Notes: a model not told the origin generated them from the sequence alone. 64,000 bases of DNA from Rhizobium sp. 18065 (GCF_902706095.1 NZ_CACSJP010000013.1:28539-92538), one strand, 5' to 3'. Shown: positions 54,490-63,553, numbered from the stretch's first letter. Made by a program: numbers and translations.

Positions 54490-55425
54490 CTAGTTGGATG
54501 CCGCACGCTCCAGAACGGGAACGCACATATCGAGATCATGCGAGGCGAGGTGTGCGTATCGCATGGTCATTGTCAGGGTCTGGTGGCCAAGCCACATCTG
54601 TACGCGCCGGATGTCGATGCCGCCTTGGACGAGGCGCGAAGCGCAGGTATGGCGCAACACATGCGGCACCACATCCTTGTCGTCGCCGAGACCGATCGCA
54701 TCCTTGGCATTGTGCCAGGCGATGCGGAACCTTTGCTGGTCGATCTCCGAGAAGGGGCCGGGGAAACGTCGATCCGAGCCCGCGATCGCGGCGGCAGCCC
54801 GGTGGGTGAGGGGAACGGAGCGCGAGCGCCCGGACTTGGTCACCCAGAACGTGGCCCGGTGGGCGTTCAGATCGCCCCAGCGCAAGTCGGTGCCTTCGCT
54901 GAGACGTGCGCCTGTATCCACAAGGAACGTGCAGAAACGGTAATACAGTTCGTTATGCGCGCGGATTTCGGAAAACAGCAATTCCTCTTCGTCCCGATCG
55001 AGGAAGCGGATACGCCCGGCCTTTTCCTTTTCGCGCTTGAATTCGGGCAGACTGTAGACATCTCCCATTTTATACGCCTTTCGCAGCAGTTTGCTTAGGG
55101 CCGCCATCTTTCGATTGATGGTGGCGTTGCTGTTACCGCGTTTGCGCAATTTGCCAATCAACTGGTCGAGCATCTCCTGGGAAAAGGTCGAGAAGCCCGG
55201 AATATCCAACATGTCATGAAGCTCGGCGATGAAGTTGGTGACATTGTATTTGTGGCTGCCATTGAGCCAGAGGATGTCGCCATATTTCGCGAACAGGGCA
55301 CGCAGCGACGTGTCGCGAACTTCAAAAAGCTTGTTCGCGGAGCCGTACTGATAATGAACGGAATAGGAAGGCACTTCGACGGCTGTGTCGAATGCTTCGC
55401 TTTTTTCCGATATCATGTTGTTCAC
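54490..55425 (-). CDS. Tyrosine-type site-specific integrase, solitary
   Basis: 311 residues. An N-terminal SAM-like core-binding region (about 45-130) is followed by the catalytic domain with Arg in TGARLSEGTDLRWG, Lys near TKSGRSRSVPL, His-x-x-Arg in VLRHTCASRL, His in WLGHQTLTM and the nucleophile Tyr in MRYAHL. All key residues are present. No phage, excisionase or transposon gene adjoins. It may be a lone relic or a recombinase acting on local sites. It lies about 1.6 kb from a tRNA-Ser. Confidence 0.9.
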   Translation of the reverse strand: MNNMISEKSEAFDTAVEVPSYSVHYQYGSANKLFEVRDTSLRALFAKYGDILWLNGSHKYNVTNFIAELHDMLDIPGFSTFSQEMLDQLIGKLRKRGNSNATINRKMAALSKLLRKAYKMGDVYSLPEFKREKEKAGRIRFLDRDEEELLFSEIRAHNELYYRFCTFLVDTGARLSEGTDLRWGDLNAHRATFWVTKSGRSRSVPLTHRAAAAIAGSDRRFPGPFSEIDQQRFRIAWHNAKDAIGLGDDKDVVPHVLRHTCASRLVQGGIDIRRVQMWLGHQTLTMTMRYAHLASHDLDMCVPVLERAASN

Positions 55426-55646
55426 GCGATTGCCTCACTACGATCCGGCCAGCGACATGCAGGCCATCCAAGATCGAATATCGTTATACATTATAAAAAG
55501 TATAGCTCATAATTGCGCAGAAGCACGGATGGTGGAATTTTTTCCTCACGTAACGATGCAGGCCGGCAACAGTCGTCACAACTGGCCAGCTTTGGACATT
55601 TCAGAGTCTGTCTTGGGCAAAACCACGCCTTTGGCGGGTTTGGGCT

Positions 55647-55672
55647 GGGATCCGGCCCGAAGGCCGGATCCC
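55647..55672 (-). terminator. Hairpin after the leftward porin gene
   Basis: GGGATCCGGCC (55647-55657) pairs with GGCCGGATCCC (55662-55672) around a 4-base loop, 20 bp past the stop. The transcript loop is a stable UUCG type. There is no T run after it, so it may also stabilise the mRNA 3' end. Confidence 0.6.
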
Positions 55673-55692
55673 GTATCGATCCGTGGATCGAA

Positions 55693-56727
55693 TTAGAACG
55701 AACGCTGCAGACGAACGAAACCGTCCCAGACGCCGTCATCAGCTGCGTCTTCGTCGAAGTAGTTGACTGCAACCTTGGCAGTCAGGCCTTCGGCGACCTT
55801 GTAGTCGAGGGTCAGGCCGGCCTTCCAGGCGTCGTTGCTGGAGTCGAAGTCGTCAGCCGAAACGAGGCCGTAGCTGTCCCAGTACTGAACACCAGGCGTC
55901 AGGGTGAACTTGTCGCTCAGCTTGACGGCGTATTCAGCAGCAACGGTCCATTCGGAAACGTCGTAGTAGGCGTTTGCGCCGGTCGAGTAGATGGCGGCGA
56001 GGCCGAATGTTCCCGGACCAACGTCAGCAAGCAGCTTTGCACGGATCGCGCCGTTTTCAGCCGCGAAGTCGTAGGAGCCGAGAAGTTCTGCCGTCACAAC
56101 ACCGAAGGTCGCAGCGATCTGGCCTTCAACGCCGAGGTTGTCATTGCCATCATAGATGCTGTCGAAGCCGCCGGAGTAGTTCTTCGTCAGTTCGTCAAGG
56201 AAGACGCCAGCCGAGAATGCGTCGGCCGTGTACTGGTAACCGACTGCGTTCAGGCGGTTCGAGCCGAGGTCGTCAACTTCGCCCGAGAGATCGTTATCCC
56301 AGTAGTTGTACATGTAGCCGACCTTCAGGCCGCCAACAGTGATATAGGCTTCGTCGATTTCGAGATCGTTCGTCGTGTCGTCAGCGCCATCGTTTTCAGC
56401 CCAGGTGCGGACTGCGATGTAGGAACCAATGGTGCCGAGCTCGGAATCGCTCTTGGCTTCGAAGTTGACCTTGGCGCGGGTGCGCATGTTCCAGTCGAAG
56501 TCTTCGTTGTCGTCTTCGGAGAACTGGGTCTCGAAACGGACATAACCGCTGATCTTGAGGCAGGTTTCCGAACCCGGGATGTAGAAGTAGCCGGTGCCGA
56601 AAGCGTCGCAAACGCGAACGTATTCCATCGGCTCAGGCTCGGCAGCTACGATAGCGTCGGCAGCCTGGGCGCCAGAGACTACAGCGAGAGCTGCAGCGGA
56701 GCCGAGAAGAAGGCTCTTGATGTTCAT
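55693..56727 (-). CDS. ropA: Porin, Porin_2/RopA family (leftward copy)
   Basis: 344 residues from the ATG at 56727, with GGAGGT five bases before it. The signal peptide MNIKSLLLGSAAALAVVSGA cleaves after AQA. It has the alphaproteobacterial RopA/Omp2b signature EYVRVCDAFGTGYFYIPGSE plus TCLKISGYVR, and it ends with Phe (RLQRSF), the outer-membrane assembly signal. A 16-strand trimeric porin is expected. It is divergent from a second porin; the first ~50 codons and the ribosome site are nearly identical in the two genes while the rest differs strongly. Confidence 0.94.
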   Translation of the reverse strand: MNIKSLLLGSAAALAVVSGAQAADAIVAAEPEPMEYVRVCDAFGTGYFYIPGSETCLKISGYVRFETQFSEDDNEDFDWNMRTRAKVNFEAKSDSELGTIGSYIAVRTWAENDGADDTTNDLEIDEAYITVGGLKVGYMYNYWDNDLSGEVDDLGSNRLNAVGYQYTADAFSAGVFLDELTKNYSGGFDSIYDGNDNLGVEGQIAATFGVVTAELLGSYDFAAENGAIRAKLLADVGPGTFGLAAIYSTGANAYYDVSEWTVAAEYAVKLSDKFTLTPGVQYWDSYGLVSADDFDSSNDAWKAGLTLDYKVAEGLTAKVAVNYFDEDAADDGVWDGFVRLQRSF

Positions 56728-56744
56728 TATTGACCTCCAGTCAA
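56573..56744 (-). repeat. 172-bp inverted repeat, left arm
   Basis: It covers TTGACTGGAGGTCAATA, the start codon and codons to about 50 of the leftward porin. Compared on the opposite strand with 57676-57847, it shows one mismatch (a synonymous Val codon) in 172 bases. Confidence 0.95.
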
Positions 56745-56979
56745 TTATAGACCGGAGCGCATCAATTTTCTCAATAATAGTCATTAAAAACAGATGGTTA
56801 GTTGATTTTTTCCGCGCTCACTCGCATCGTGCCGCCCGCCTTCGGTCGTCGAATGCGCCAAAATGATGCTAGGTGGTGCAGCCACCTAGGCTCAGTGAGG
56901 GGCCGCGCAGTCCTGAATATGCGCAGCTCGGCAAGGAAGCCATGAGGCGCAATCAAATGAATTGGGGGATTTCGTTGAA

Positions 56980-57070
56980 TGGCGGAGAGGATGGGATTCG
57001 AACCCACGATACGCTTTTGACGTATACTCCCTTAGCAGGGGAGCGCCTTCGACCACTCGGCCACCTCTCC
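56980..57070 (-). tRNA. tRNA-Ser (GCU)
   Basis: On the minus strand, GGAGAGG and CCTCTCC form the acceptor stem. The anticodon stem CTCCC/GGGAG carries loop CTGCTAA with anticodon GCT. There is a long variable arm, as in serine tRNAs, the T loop is GGTTCGAATCC, and CCA is encoded (complement of 56980-56982). It lies inside the segment between the two porins. Confidence 0.95.
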
Positions 57071-57675
57071 GGTGCGGCCTGATTATGTGCTTGAATCGGC
57101 GATTGCAAGGGTTTTTCGTAATCCTGCACATTTTACCTGATAGGGCGCGCGAATTTTCAAGTGTTTGCAGGCTGGGTGTGACGCTGCGGCCTTGGCGATT
57201 CTCGAATCGCCATAGTTTCCTGCGTTTGATTCTGCCGGGCCGAGCCAAATTGGATGCCGATCGCAGCATTTCACCACGGCTACCGCTCCATATATAGAGT
57301 GGGCCTGCGAAGACGCTGCGGATAAGAATAGCGCTGCAGCAGGGGATTTCGCCGATTTTAGCCGGAAAATAATCGGCGTTTTGATCCGGCGCGCTTGTCT
57401 GTCCACATGCTAAGTGCCGATTTCGTAAGGGCTTTCTTAACGAACTGTAAATTTTTAATGATCCTGGGACACGGTTTTGTGTCCTTTGAGCAACAGCGCA
57501 GACGGAAGGGTTCCCTGTTTCCAATCATTCCGCTGTTTGGTGATTGCATGACCGGCCGCGTTTTGTATTTTCAACAACGGAAGCGAGGCGGTGGATCGTC
57601 CGTCTTCTGAGAAACCGACGGGGATGGGGCAGGTACTGCTGTCCTTCAGCCAATTTGGCCAGACCCATACGAAAC
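57071..57675. other. Intergenic region between tRNA-Ser and rightward porin
   Basis: About 600 bp without a recognisable gene. It should hold the tRNA promoter (leftward) and the porin promoter and leader (rightward). It is AT-rich at 57360-57460, with a small GGACAC/GTGTCC hairpin at 57467-57484. A short ORF upstream of the porin in the same frame is only leader. Confidence 0.5.
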
Positions 57676-57847
57676 TTGACTGGAGGTCAATAATGAACAT
57701 CAAGAGCCTTCTTCTCGGCTCCGCTGCAGCTCTCGCTGTAGTATCTGGCGCCCAGGCTGCCGACGCTATCGTAGCTGCCGAGCCTGAGCCGATGGAATAC
57801 GTTCGCGTTTGCGACGCTTTCGGCACCGGCTACTTCTACATCCCGGG
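57676..57847 (+). repeat. 172-bp inverted repeat, right arm
   Basis: Partner of 56573-56744. It contains the ribosome site GGAGGT, the start and about 50 codons of the rightward porin. The arms are 931 bp apart, which would permit inversion or gene conversion. Confidence 0.95.
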
Positions 57848-58682
57848 CACCGAAACCTGCCTCCAGATCGGTGGTTGGGTTCGTGCGCAGGTCGACTTCG
57901 GACCGAATGCTGATTCTGGTTCGGACAACGACTACGACATGCGCGCTTCGGCCCTCGTAACGGTTGACGCCAAGTCGGACACCGAACTCGGCGTTCTGCA
58001 GTCCTTCATCGCTCTCGAAAGCGATATCTCGGTCGACAACGACGCACAGGGCTTCTACGCTGACGAAGCTTTCCTCGCTCTCGGCGGCTTCAAGGCTGGT
58101 TGGTTCTACAACTGGTGGGACCTGGGTATCGCTGGCGAAACCGACGGCCTCGGCAACCAGACCGAATTCGTCTCCTTCTCCTACACCTACACAGCTGAAT
58201 CCTTCTCGATCGGCGGTTCGGTTGACGAAATTCAGTCGATCGTAACTGACACTGCTGACATCGGCCTGTCGGGTACTGTCACCGCGACCTTCGGTCCGGC
58301 TTCGATCGCCATCCTCGGCGGTTACGACTTTGACGTAGAAGAAGGCGCAGTTCGCGCTATCGGTTCGGCTGACATCGGCCCGGGCACCTTCTACCTCGCA
58401 GGCATCTACTCGTCTGACCCGAGCGCCTACTACGACGACGCTGAATGGTCGGTTGCTGCTTCCTACGCCTTCAAGGCAACGGACAAGCTGACCGTTACCC
58501 CGGGCATCCAGTACTGGGATAACCTCGAAGACGGCGGCGCATACGTCGGCGGCGACAAGCTGAAGTACGGCATCACGCTCGACTACAAGCCTGTTGAAAA
58601 CCTGCTGGCCCGTCTGTCGGTTCAGTACGACGACGTAACCGACAACCCGTACGGTTACTTCCGCCTGCAGCGCGCATTCTAA
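57693..58682 (+). CDS. ropA: Porin, Porin_2/RopA family (rightward copy)
   Basis: 329 residues from the ATG at 57693. The signal peptide and first ~50 codons are nearly identical in DNA to the other porin, followed by a divergent body (TCLQIGGWVRAQVDFGPNAD onward). The C-terminal Phe (RLQRAF) is present. Codon use is rich in preferred codons, as in highly expressed genes. The body has surface-loop-sized insertions and deletions relative to its sister, so pore selectivity may differ. Followed by a strong terminator. Confidence 0.94.
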   Translation: MNIKSLLLGSAAALAVVSGAQAADAIVAAEPEPMEYVRVCDAFGTGYFYIPGTETCLQIGGWVRAQVDFGPNADSGSDNDYDMRASALVTVDAKSDTELGVLQSFIALESDISVDNDAQGFYADEAFLALGGFKAGWFYNWWDLGIAGETDGLGNQTEFVSFSYTYTAESFSIGGSVDEIQSIVTDTADIGLSGTVTATFGPASIAILGGYDFDVEEGAVRAIGSADIGPGTFYLAGIYSSDPSAYYDDAEWSVAASYAFKATDKLTVTPGIQYWDNLEDGGAYVGGDKLKYGITLDYKPVENLLARLSVQYDDVTDNPYGYFRLQRAF

Positions 58683-58705
58683 TTCAATCCTCGGATTGGA
58701 TAGGG

Positions 58706-58732
58706 AAAGCCCGGCCTTGTGCCGGGCTTTTT
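58706..58732 (+). terminator. Rho-independent terminator after rightward porin
   Basis: AAAGCCCGGC pairs with GCCGGGCTTT around CTTGT, followed by TT, 24 bp after the stop. Confidence 0.85.
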
Positions 58733-58805
58733 CCGTTTTGGGCGACATCGCTGGCTATTGACCGCGCAGCGTGGCCCGCTGGAACGGACTGAAGCCTCGT
58801 CTCGT

Positions 58806-59687
58806 TTAAATGCTCTTGTGGAGAAAGCCGGCGATCTGGTCGGGCAGTGGTCCGAGATCCAGCAGCGGCGCGTGGCCCTGGCCGCTGGCGGTAACCGCAA
58901 GCAGACCTGGATGCCGCTGACCCATCGCATCCACCGTTTCGGGCGACAGAAGTCGTGAATGTTCTCCGCGAACCACCATCACCGGAAGCTCTGCCAGCAA
59001 GGCAAACTGCGGCCACAGATCGGCAAGCGGTTGGCTGAGGTCAGCCGCGCGGAACTGGATGCCGATTTCAGGATCATAGTCCGCAACGATCTCGCCTTCG
59101 GTCTCCCGGTAGATCGCCGCCGCAAGTCCCTGCCAGTCCTCGTCGGACAAAGCTGGGAACTCGTCGCCATGTGCGTCCTTCAGGATGATCGCCGCCTCGG
59201 CAAATGTCTGCGGCTTGCGCCGACCGCCAAGGTAGGACTGGATCTGACGTAGTCCTTCGACCTCGAGAACAGGCCCGATATCGTTGAGTACAACTGTGGC
59301 GATCCGATCGAGATGGGTCATCGCCAGCACATGCAGGATGAGCCCACCGCGCGATGTGCCGATAAAATGCGCCTTGTCGATCGCCAGCTGATCGAGCACG
59401 GCCACCACATCCATGGCCTCGACCGGGATCGTGTAGCGACTTGGCTCCGGATCACGGTCCGACAGTCCACGCCCGCGCGATGTGATGCTGATCACCTTGA
59501 AGCCGTGCGGGGCGGAAGACAAGATCCTGGCAAGCGCCTCAAAGTCACGGCCATTGCGGGTTAGCCCCGGCAGGCAGACGACGGGCAGGCCAGGATTGTC
59601 ACCGCCCAGAATACGGACGTGAAGTTTGAGGCCATCCGGGACGCTGACGAAGTGATCCTCGATGCTGACGGTCGTGTGGTCGGGCAT
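58806..59687 (-). CDS. Alpha/beta-hydrolase
   Basis: 293 residues. It has oxyanion-region CLPGLTRNGRDF, nucleophile elbow FIGTSRGGLILHV (Ser), acid in VVRGEHSRLL and final His in GQGHAPLLDL. The layout is that of the carboxylesterase/haloalkane-type alpha/beta-hydrolases. There is no signal peptide. It converges on the porin gene and is separated from slt by 60 bp on the same strand. The substrate is unknown. Confidence 0.87.
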   Translation of the reverse strand: MPDHTTVSIEDHFVSVPDGLKLHVRILGGDNPGLPVVCLPGLTRNGRDFEALARILSSAPHGFKVISITSRGRGLSDRDPEPSRYTIPVEAMDVVAVLDQLAIDKAHFIGTSRGGLILHVLAMTHLDRIATVVLNDIGPVLEVEGLRQIQSYLGGRRKPQTFAEAAIILKDAHGDEFPALSDEDWQGLAAAIYRETEGEIVADYDPEIGIQFRAADLSQPLADLWPQFALLAELPVMVVRGEHSRLLSPETVDAMGQRHPGLLAVTASGQGHAPLLDLGPLPDQIAGFLHKSI

Positions 59688-59747
59688 TTGGTTCTCCGCT
59701 CAATGGTGCTGGAGAACACGCTATCAGAAGATCCGCGGGCGCGTCGA

Positions 59748-61832
59748 TCAGCGACCGAAGCGAAGGTCGTGCACGATATCGGTCTTCTGGCCGAGCCGGC
59801 TCTTGTAGACCTGATAATTCTCCATCACCCGCTGCACATAGTTGCGCGTCTCGGGGAAGGGGATGCGCTCGATCCAGTCGACCACCTCGTCGATCGACTT
59901 GCCGCGCGGGTCGCCGTAGCGGCCGATCCATTCCGGCACTTTGCGCGGACCCGCATTATAGGCGATGAATGTCATGATATAGGAGCCGCCGAACGCATCG
60001 ATTTGCTCGCCGAGATAATGCGCACCAAGCGTGGCGTTGAAACCGGGATCGCTGGTCAGCTTGGCCGGTGCATAGGCGAGCCCGTGCCGGGCAGCGACGC
60101 CTTTGGCGGTCGATGGCAGAAGCTGCAGCAGTCCGCGCGCATTCGCTGGCGAAACGGCCGCTGGATTGAAGGCGCTTTCCTGACGCGCGATGGCATAGGC
60201 CAAAGCCTTGCCAGAGCCGGCAATGTTGGCAGATGAGGGAATGACGCCAACCGGGAAGGCAAGCGCCGGCACGTTGATGCCGCGTGCATAGGCCGTCTTG
60301 CCGATCTGCAGCGAAAGCTGATGTCCACCTTCAGACTTTTCCGCCCGTGAACTGAGCAGGGCCAGTTCGCCGGGATTGTCCAGTTGTTCGGCAAGCGCCC
60401 GGTACAGGCTCTGCGCCCGCCAGCCATGCCCGGCGGCTTCATAGCGCGAAATCGCCCGGACTGCCTCGCGAGAGTCAAACAGATCGCGTTCGGCGGCCGA
60501 TGGAGCCGGATACGGTATCCTGATCGCGCCCATCTGCACCCGCGCGCTGGCAAGTTGGCCGTAGAACGTACTCGGATGTTGGGCTGCCCGATTGAAATAG
60601 TCGCGCGCCTTGTCGTCGCCGGCAGCTTCGGCTGCCCGGCCAAGCCAATACCAGCCACGCGAAGCAGAAAGCGGCCGGTTGGATACCTCCAGGATACGCT
60701 GGAAGTGTTTCGTGGCCGCTTTCGGATCGTTCAGGTAGCGCAAGGCATACCAGCCGGCGTGAAATTCGGCATCGGCAACATCCGCCGTCTCGCTCGCCGC
60801 ATGACGGGCCGTGACCTGGTAGGCGGCGCGGAATTTGCCGAGGTCGGCAAGGCCTCTTGCTACGATCCGCTGCTCGTTCCACCATTCGCCGGTATTCACC
60901 AGCCTGGCTTTGTCGCGCGGCATCTGCTCGAGAAGCTTGGTGGCCTCTTCATACTTGTCCTGCCGGCGCAGGTTCTCGATGCGGATGAAGAGGTAGGCCG
61001 GATCGGACGCCCAGCGGCTGTCGACCGCCTTGATCAGTGCGGCTGTGTTGCTGGACTTCTGGATCAGCGCTGCCCAGGCATTGTAGAGCGACTGTGCCTC
61101 GCCGAGCGACGAGAAGCGCTTGGCCTGGCTCGCGCGGCCGCGATACATTAGGTAGTCCATGCGTGTCTTGTGATCTACAGGGCGCAGCAGCGCGGCAAAC
61201 TCGCCGAGGATCCTGTCTTCCGTCGGCTTGTCGAGCCCGTCTTCGTGCCAGAGCTTGCGAATGACCTTGGCCGCTTGCGCCGTGTTTCCGGTCGCCAGAT
61301 GTGCCCGCGCCAGCAGCATCGCGCCTTCGGTCGTCTCGGCTTCGGAATTGCCGAACGCAGCGAGTACGCCTATCGGGCTCGGGTTCTCCCGGTAGAGTGC
61401 CCGCTCCGAATTGGCACGGAAGGATTTGAGGCCTGGCCAGCCCTTGAGATCACGCTGGGCGGTGGCGATTTCGCTGGACGATACGTCTCGCAAACCCGAC
61501 ATGGCGATCGACCAGGTCAGCATATGGCGATCGAGACCGGCCGCCATCTTGTCGCGAATGGCGAGTGCCTTGGCGCCATCCTTGTCCGACAGGGCGTCGA
61601 GGCCGGCCTTCAGCAGCGGATTGACCTGTGCCGCAGGCGAGGAAGTCTTTGGAATGGTGCCGGTGGTCTCGAAGGATGGAGGTTCGGCCTTCATTGGAGC
61701 AAAGCCGAGCGGTTTTTCCGCCGGAACCGGGACACCGGCCGGGACGTCGGAAAGGGCGACGGCATTCTGCACACCAATGAGCGCGGCCATGCCAAGCCCC
61801 AGGGCCGAAACAAAAAGAGACGACTTTCTCAT
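59748..61832 (-). CDS. slt: Soluble lytic murein transglycosylase
   Basis: 694 residues from the ATG at 61832; the 26-codon extension upstream runs into the CtrA box. The signal peptide MRKSSLFVSALGLGMAALIG is followed by a long superhelical region and the SLT domain at about 535-665. The catalytic Glu is in YAIARQESAFNP; the domain continues GLLQLLPSTAKGVA and ends IAYNAGPRKVPEWI. It cleaves glycan strands in the periplasm to 1,6-anhydro ends. A CtrA-type box lies upstream, and the hydrolase gene follows on the same strand. Confidence 0.93.
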   Translation of the reverse strand: MRKSSLFVSALGLGMAALIGVQNAVALSDVPAGVPVPAEKPLGFAPMKAEPPSFETTGTIPKTSSPAAQVNPLLKAGLDALSDKDGAKALAIRDKMAAGLDRHMLTWSIAMSGLRDVSSSEIATAQRDLKGWPGLKSFRANSERALYRENPSPIGVLAAFGNSEAETTEGAMLLARAHLATGNTAQAAKVIRKLWHEDGLDKPTEDRILGEFAALLRPVDHKTRMDYLMYRGRASQAKRFSSLGEAQSLYNAWAALIQKSSNTAALIKAVDSRWASDPAYLFIRIENLRRQDKYEEATKLLEQMPRDKARLVNTGEWWNEQRIVARGLADLGKFRAAYQVTARHAASETADVADAEFHAGWYALRYLNDPKAATKHFQRILEVSNRPLSASRGWYWLGRAAEAAGDDKARDYFNRAAQHPSTFYGQLASARVQMGAIRIPYPAPSAAERDLFDSREAVRAISRYEAAGHGWRAQSLYRALAEQLDNPGELALLSSRAEKSEGGHQLSLQIGKTAYARGINVPALAFPVGVIPSSANIAGSGKALAYAIARQESAFNPAAVSPANARGLLQLLPSTAKGVAARHGLAYAPAKLTSDPGFNATLGAHYLGEQIDAFGGSYIMTFIAYNAGPRKVPEWIGRYGDPRGKSIDEVVDWIERIPFPETRNYVQRVMENYQVYKSRLGQKTDIVHDLRFGR

Positions 61833-61882
61833 CCAAACACCAGACCTATATGCGCCACCTCTCCAGTAAGGCGAAACCTTGC

Positions 61883-61897
61883 TTAACAAGTCCTTAA
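61883..61897 (-). promoter_or_regulatory. CtrA-type box upstream of slt
   Basis: TTAA-CAAGTCC-TTAA, followed by CC, fits TTAA-N7-TTAA. It stands 51-65 bp before the slt ATG at 61832, nearly the same position as the box before the L,D-transpeptidase. Confidence 0.6.
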
Positions 61898-62051
61898 CCG
61901 GGGCGATCACATTCCGTCGATCAGCCCGTTGAAACTATCACAAAAGCACGCGACATGCGCTTGTCGCACCCGAAGGCGCGAAGTAATGTGCCCCCGATTT
62001 AAATAGAGAATGCGGCCGAAGCGTGGATATCGGCCCTGAGGAGTTCAGTGC

Positions 62052-62936
62052 ATGTTTCAGGGATCGATTCCCGCTCTCGTTACCCCCTTCACCGAAGCGG
62101 GTACTGTTGATGAAGCCGCCTTCGCAGCGCATGTCGAATGGCAGATCGCCGAAGGCTCATCCGGTCTCGTGCCGGTGGGCACGACTGGAGAATCGCCGAC
62201 CCTCTCCCATGCCGAGCACAAACGTGTCGTCGAACTCTGTATCGAAGTGGCCGCCAAGCGCGTGCCGGTGATTGCCGGTGCAGGCTCCAACAACACCAAG
62301 GAAGCGATCGATCTCGCCCAGCATGCCGAAAAGGCCGGCGCGGACGCCTTGCTGGTCGTCACACCTTATTACAACAAGCCGACACAGAAGGGCCTGATCG
62401 GTCATTATGCGGCGATCGCCGGGGCCGTCTCGCTGCCGATCATCATCTACAACATCCCGGGTCGTTCGGTCGTCGACATGACGCCGGAAACCATGGGTGC
62501 GCTCGCCAAGGCACACAAGAATATCGTTGGCGTGAAAGATGCGACCGGCAAGATCGAGCGCGTCTCCGAGCAGCGCATCACCTGCGGCGCAGATTTTGTC
62601 CAGCTGTCCGGCGAAGACGCAACAGCGCTCGGCTTCAACGCCCATGGCGGCGTCGGCTGCATTTCGGTGACCGCCAATGTCGCGCCGCGTCTCTCGGCCG
62701 AATTCCAGGCCGCCATGCTGGCCGGCGATTATGCCAAGGCGCTCGAATATCAGGACCGCCTGATGCCGCTGCACAGGGCGATCTTCATGGAGCCGGGGCT
62801 CTGTGGGGCGAAATATGCGCTCCATCGTCTCGGCCGCATGAGCCGGACAGTGCGCCTGCCGCTTCTGCCGACGCTGGAAGGTGCAACGGAAGCTGCAATC
62901 GACGCTGCACTGAAGCATGCCGGCCTGCTGAACTGA
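62052..62936 (+). CDS. dapA: 4-hydroxy-tetrahydrodipicolinate synthase
   Basis: 294 residues, the normal DapA length. All key residues are visible: Thr44-Thr45 in GTTGESPT, Tyr107 in YYNKPTQ, Tyr133 and Arg138 in YNIPGRS, and the Schiff-base Lys162 in GVKDATG. It joins pyruvate and aspartate semialdehyde in the lysine/diaminopimelate pathway, supplying peptidoglycan crosslinks. It lies beside slt and before smpB; a hairpin terminator follows. Confidence 0.97.
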   Translation: MFQGSIPALVTPFTEAGTVDEAAFAAHVEWQIAEGSSGLVPVGTTGESPTLSHAEHKRVVELCIEVAAKRVPVIAGAGSNNTKEAIDLAQHAEKAGADALLVVTPYYNKPTQKGLIGHYAAIAGAVSLPIIIYNIPGRSVVDMTPETMGALAKAHKNIVGVKDATGKIERVSEQRITCGADFVQLSGEDATALGFNAHGGVGCISVTANVAPRLSAEFQAAMLAGDYAKALEYQDRLMPLHRAIFMEPGLCGAKYALHRLGRMSRTVRLPLLPTLEGATEAAIDAALKHAGLLN

Positions 62937-62943
62937 GACAGTC

Positions 62944-62976
62944 GGCGCCGGGGCAAGACACTCGGCGCCTTTTCTT
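62944..62976 (+). terminator. Terminator after dapA
   Basis: GGCGCCG (62944-62950) pairs with CGGCGCC (62963-62969), followed by TTTTCTT. Confidence 0.75.
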
Positions 62977-63069
62977 CCTGGTCTCTCTATACTACATAGA
63001 GGCACAGACATCAGGAACGGGAGCCCGCCGTCCACAATAACAAAAGCATCGGGCGGATCGGAATTCACC

Positions 63070-63549
63070 ATGGCACCCAGAGGCAGCCAGCGCACCATCA
63101 ACAAGATCGTCGCGGAAAACCGCAAGGCGCGCTTCAACTATGAAATCATCGACACCTACGAAGCCGGTCTGGTCCTGACCGGCACGGAGGTCAAGTCACT
63201 GCGCGAAGGCAAGGCCAACATTGCCGAATCCTACGCCTCTGACGAAGGCAATGAAATCTGGCTGATCAATTCCCATCTGCCGGAATATCTGCAGGCCAAC
63301 CGTTTCAATCACGAGCCCCGCCGGCGCCGCAAGCTGCTGTTGTCGGCGCGCGAGATCCATCGCCTGCGCAATTCGATCAATCGCGAAGGCATGACGCTGG
63401 TGCCGTTGAAGATCTACTTCAATGAAAAGGGCAGGGCGAAGCTTGAACTGGCGCTCGCCAAGGGCAAGAAGCTGCATGACAAGCGCGAGACCGAGAAGGA
63501 ACGCGACTGGAACCGGCAGAAGAGCCGTCTGTTGAAGACGGGCGGCTGA
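63070..63549 (+). CDS. smpB: SsrA (tmRNA)-binding protein
   Basis: 159 residues. It starts in the SmpB fold (VAENRKARFNYEIIDTYEAG, GTEVKSLREGKANI) and ends with the basic tail GKKLHDKRETEKERDWNRQK. It guides tmRNA into stalled ribosomes for rescue and peptide tagging. The length is typical of alphaproteobacteria. The DUF3830 gene starts 4 bp after the stop. Confidence 0.97.
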   Translation: MAPRGSQRTINKIVAENRKARFNYEIIDTYEAGLVLTGTEVKSLREGKANIAESYASDEGNEIWLINSHLPEYLQANRFNHEPRRRRKLLLSAREIHRLRNSINREGMTLVPLKIYFNEKGRAKLELALAKGKKLHDKRETEKERDWNRQKSRLLKTGG

Positions 63550-63553
63550 TCGC

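Noticed and set aside
55513..56733. 406-codon open frame opposite the leftward porin (and a similar one opposite the rightward porin)
   Set aside because: Shadow produced by strong codon bias in the porin genes; the two shadows share only the antisense of the repeat arms.
54490..57070. A mobile island between the integrase and tRNA-Ser
   Set aside because: The segment contains only a core porin gene, and I see no direct repeat of the tRNA 3' end near the integrase; an island boundary is not supported.
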